A stretch of DNA of 5,276 bases from the NCBI GenBank assembly GCA_022361135.1, contig JAKSBM010000244.1, forward strand, positions 1 to 5,276, read 5' to 3'. Made by a program: the position numbers and the translations under genes. Below are positions 4,286-5,276 of the stretch, one piece after another (positions within the stretch are counted from its first letter, which is position 1; each line of letters begins with the position of its first letter). Source of the DNA: Desulfobacterales bacterium (GTDB taxonomy: Bacteria > Desulfobacterota > Desulfobacteria > Desulfobacterales > Desulfobacteraceae). The notes under the pieces were generated by a model that was not told where the DNA came from, did not search any database, and worked only from the letters and a program-made list of their open reading frames with translations.

Positions 4286-5276
4286 ATGGATTTTACTTTG
4301 CCCAAAGACCTGCAGATGCTCCAGAAGGAAATTCGTAAATTTGCCAAAAAACAAATCGACCCCTTTGTTGAAGAATGGGATGAAAAACACTACCTGCCCA
4401 TCGACGAAGTCATGCGTCCCCTGGGCGAGCTGGGATACTTCGGCACCGTAATCCCCGAAGAATACGGCGGAGAAGACATGGGTTTTCTGGCGGCCATGAT
4501 CGTCACCGAAGAACTCTCACGGGTTTGCTCTTCCCTGCGGGTACAGGTGAACATGCAGGTATTGGGCTGCGCCTATACCATCTTCCGTTACGGCAACGAA
4601 GAAGTGAAGAAAAAATACGTTGAAAAACTCTGTACGGCCGAATACATCGGCGGCTTCGGCATCACCGAACCCGACGCCGGCTCCGACGTCATGGCCATGG
4701 CCTCCACCGCCGAAGACAAGGGCGACCACTGGCTGCTCAACGGCTCCAAAACCTGGATTTCCAACGCCAGCGTGGCCGACTGTCTGCTCTACTATGCCTA
4801 CACCGATAAGAGCGCCGGCTCCAAGGGACTGTCCGCCTTTGTCATCGAACCCAAGAACTTCGACGGTATCAAGGTGACCTCCCTGGATAAACTGGGCTCC
4901 TTTTCCTCCCCCACGGGCGAACTCTTCCTGGACAACGTCAAGGTTCCCAAGGAAAACATCCTGGGTAAACCCGGTGACGGCGCCAAGATCGTTTTCTCTT
5001 CATTGACCCAGACCCGCCTCTCTGCCGCCGCCGGTGGTGTTGGCCTGGCCCAGGCCTGCCTGGACGTAGCCACCAAGTACTGCAACGACAGAAAGCAGTT
5101 CGGCAAGAAGATCGGCGAATTCCAGATGAACCAGGACATGATTGCCCAAATGGCCGTGGAAGTTGAATCCGCCCGTCTGCTCACCTACAAGGCCGCCGTG
5201 GCCAAGGACAATGGCAAGTTGAACAATGGTCTGGACGTGGCCATGGCCAAGTACGCCGCCGGTGAAATCGCCACCA
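4286..5276 (+). CDS. gdh: Glutaryl-CoA dehydrogenase, probably non-decarboxylating, N-terminal part
   Basis: FAD-dependent acyl-CoA dehydrogenase; 330 codons are visible of about 390. Domain order is normal: an N-terminal helical domain (1-120), the flavin and substrate motif FGITEPDAGSD (124-134) with TWISN (156-160) in the beta domain, then the C-terminal helical domain with RKQFGKKIGEFQ (269-280). The chain closely resembles the Desulfococcus multivorans enzyme that oxidises glutaryl-CoA to glutaconyl-CoA without losing CO2; shared stretches include MIVTEEL, GSKTWISNA and SPTGELFLDNVKVPKENILG (positions 208-227). Arg85 in SSLRVQ is the likely partner of the substrate's distal carboxylate. 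The residue that separates the two types (Tyr in decarboxylating, Val in non-decarboxylating enzymes, next to the catalytic Glu) falls beyond the right edge. The gcdA gene nearby supports the non-decarboxylating reading. Electrons would pass to electron-transfer flavoprotein. Another short-chain acyl-CoA dehydrogenase is the less likely alternative. Confidence 0.9.
   Translation, partial: MDFTLPKDLQMLQKEIRKFAKKQIDPFVEEWDEKHYLPIDEVMRPLGELGYFGTVIPEEYGGEDMGFLAAMIVTEELSRVCSSLRVQVNMQVLGCAYTIFRYGNEEVKKKYVEKLCTAEYIGGFGITEPDAGSDVMAMASTAEDKGDHWLLNGSKTWISNASVADCLLYYAYTDKSAGSKGLSAFVIEPKNFDGIKVTSLDKLGSFSSPTGELFLDNVKVPKENILGKPGDGAKIVFSSLTQTRLSAAAGGVGLAQACLDVATKYCNDRKQFGKKIGEFQMNQDMIAQMAVEVESARLLTYKAAVAKDNGKLNNGLDVAMAKYAAGEIAT

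Overview
The window carries most of a glutarate / glutaryl-CoA oxidation module of the kind found in strictly anaerobic bacteria, most likely a sulfate reducer or syntroph of the Desulfobacterota (Desulfococcus / Desulfobacula-like). This rests on protein resemblance recalled from memory. The last gene closely resembles the non-decarboxylating glutaryl-CoA dehydrogenase of Desulfococcus multivorans. The carboxyltransferase and CoA-transferase resemble the Acidaminococcus fermentans Gcd and Gct proteins. No database search was possible.

Layout, left to right: (1) the N-terminal half of gcdA, the carboxyltransferase (alpha) subunit of glutaconyl-CoA decarboxylase, on the minus strand and running off the left edge; (2) a 218-bp divergent intergenic region with a good promoter for the next gene; (3) a tiny 71-residue biotin carrier protein on the plus strand, closed by a strong intrinsic terminator; (4) a 279-bp AT-rich regulatory region with a TTGACA-type promoter and a pair of mirror-image 22-nt repeats; (5) a tightly packed plus-strand operon gctA-gctB-iclR-gdh, in which gctA and gctB overlap by 1 base, 10 nt separate gctB from iclR, and 16 nt separate iclR from gdh. 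gdh runs off the right edge.

Inferred pathway: GctAB moves CoA from acetyl-CoA (or another acyl-CoA) onto glutarate or glutaconate. Gdh oxidises glutaryl-CoA to glutaconyl-CoA and keeps the carboxyl group. The Gcd complex (GcdA plus biotin carrier plus membrane subunits not in this window) decarboxylates glutaconyl-CoA to crotonyl-CoA while exporting Na+, so the energy of decarboxylation is conserved. The embedded IclR-family protein is the likely local regulator.

The enzymes belong to known families. The less ordinary points are the very short stand-alone biotin carrier divergent from gcdA, the mirrored repeat pair in the gctA upstream region, a related AACGTTC core at the biotin-carrier promoter, and the pairing of a CoA-transferase with a non-decarboxylating Gdh, which suggests use of external glutarate. 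I did not see an RNA gene, CRISPR array, mobile element or tandem repeat.
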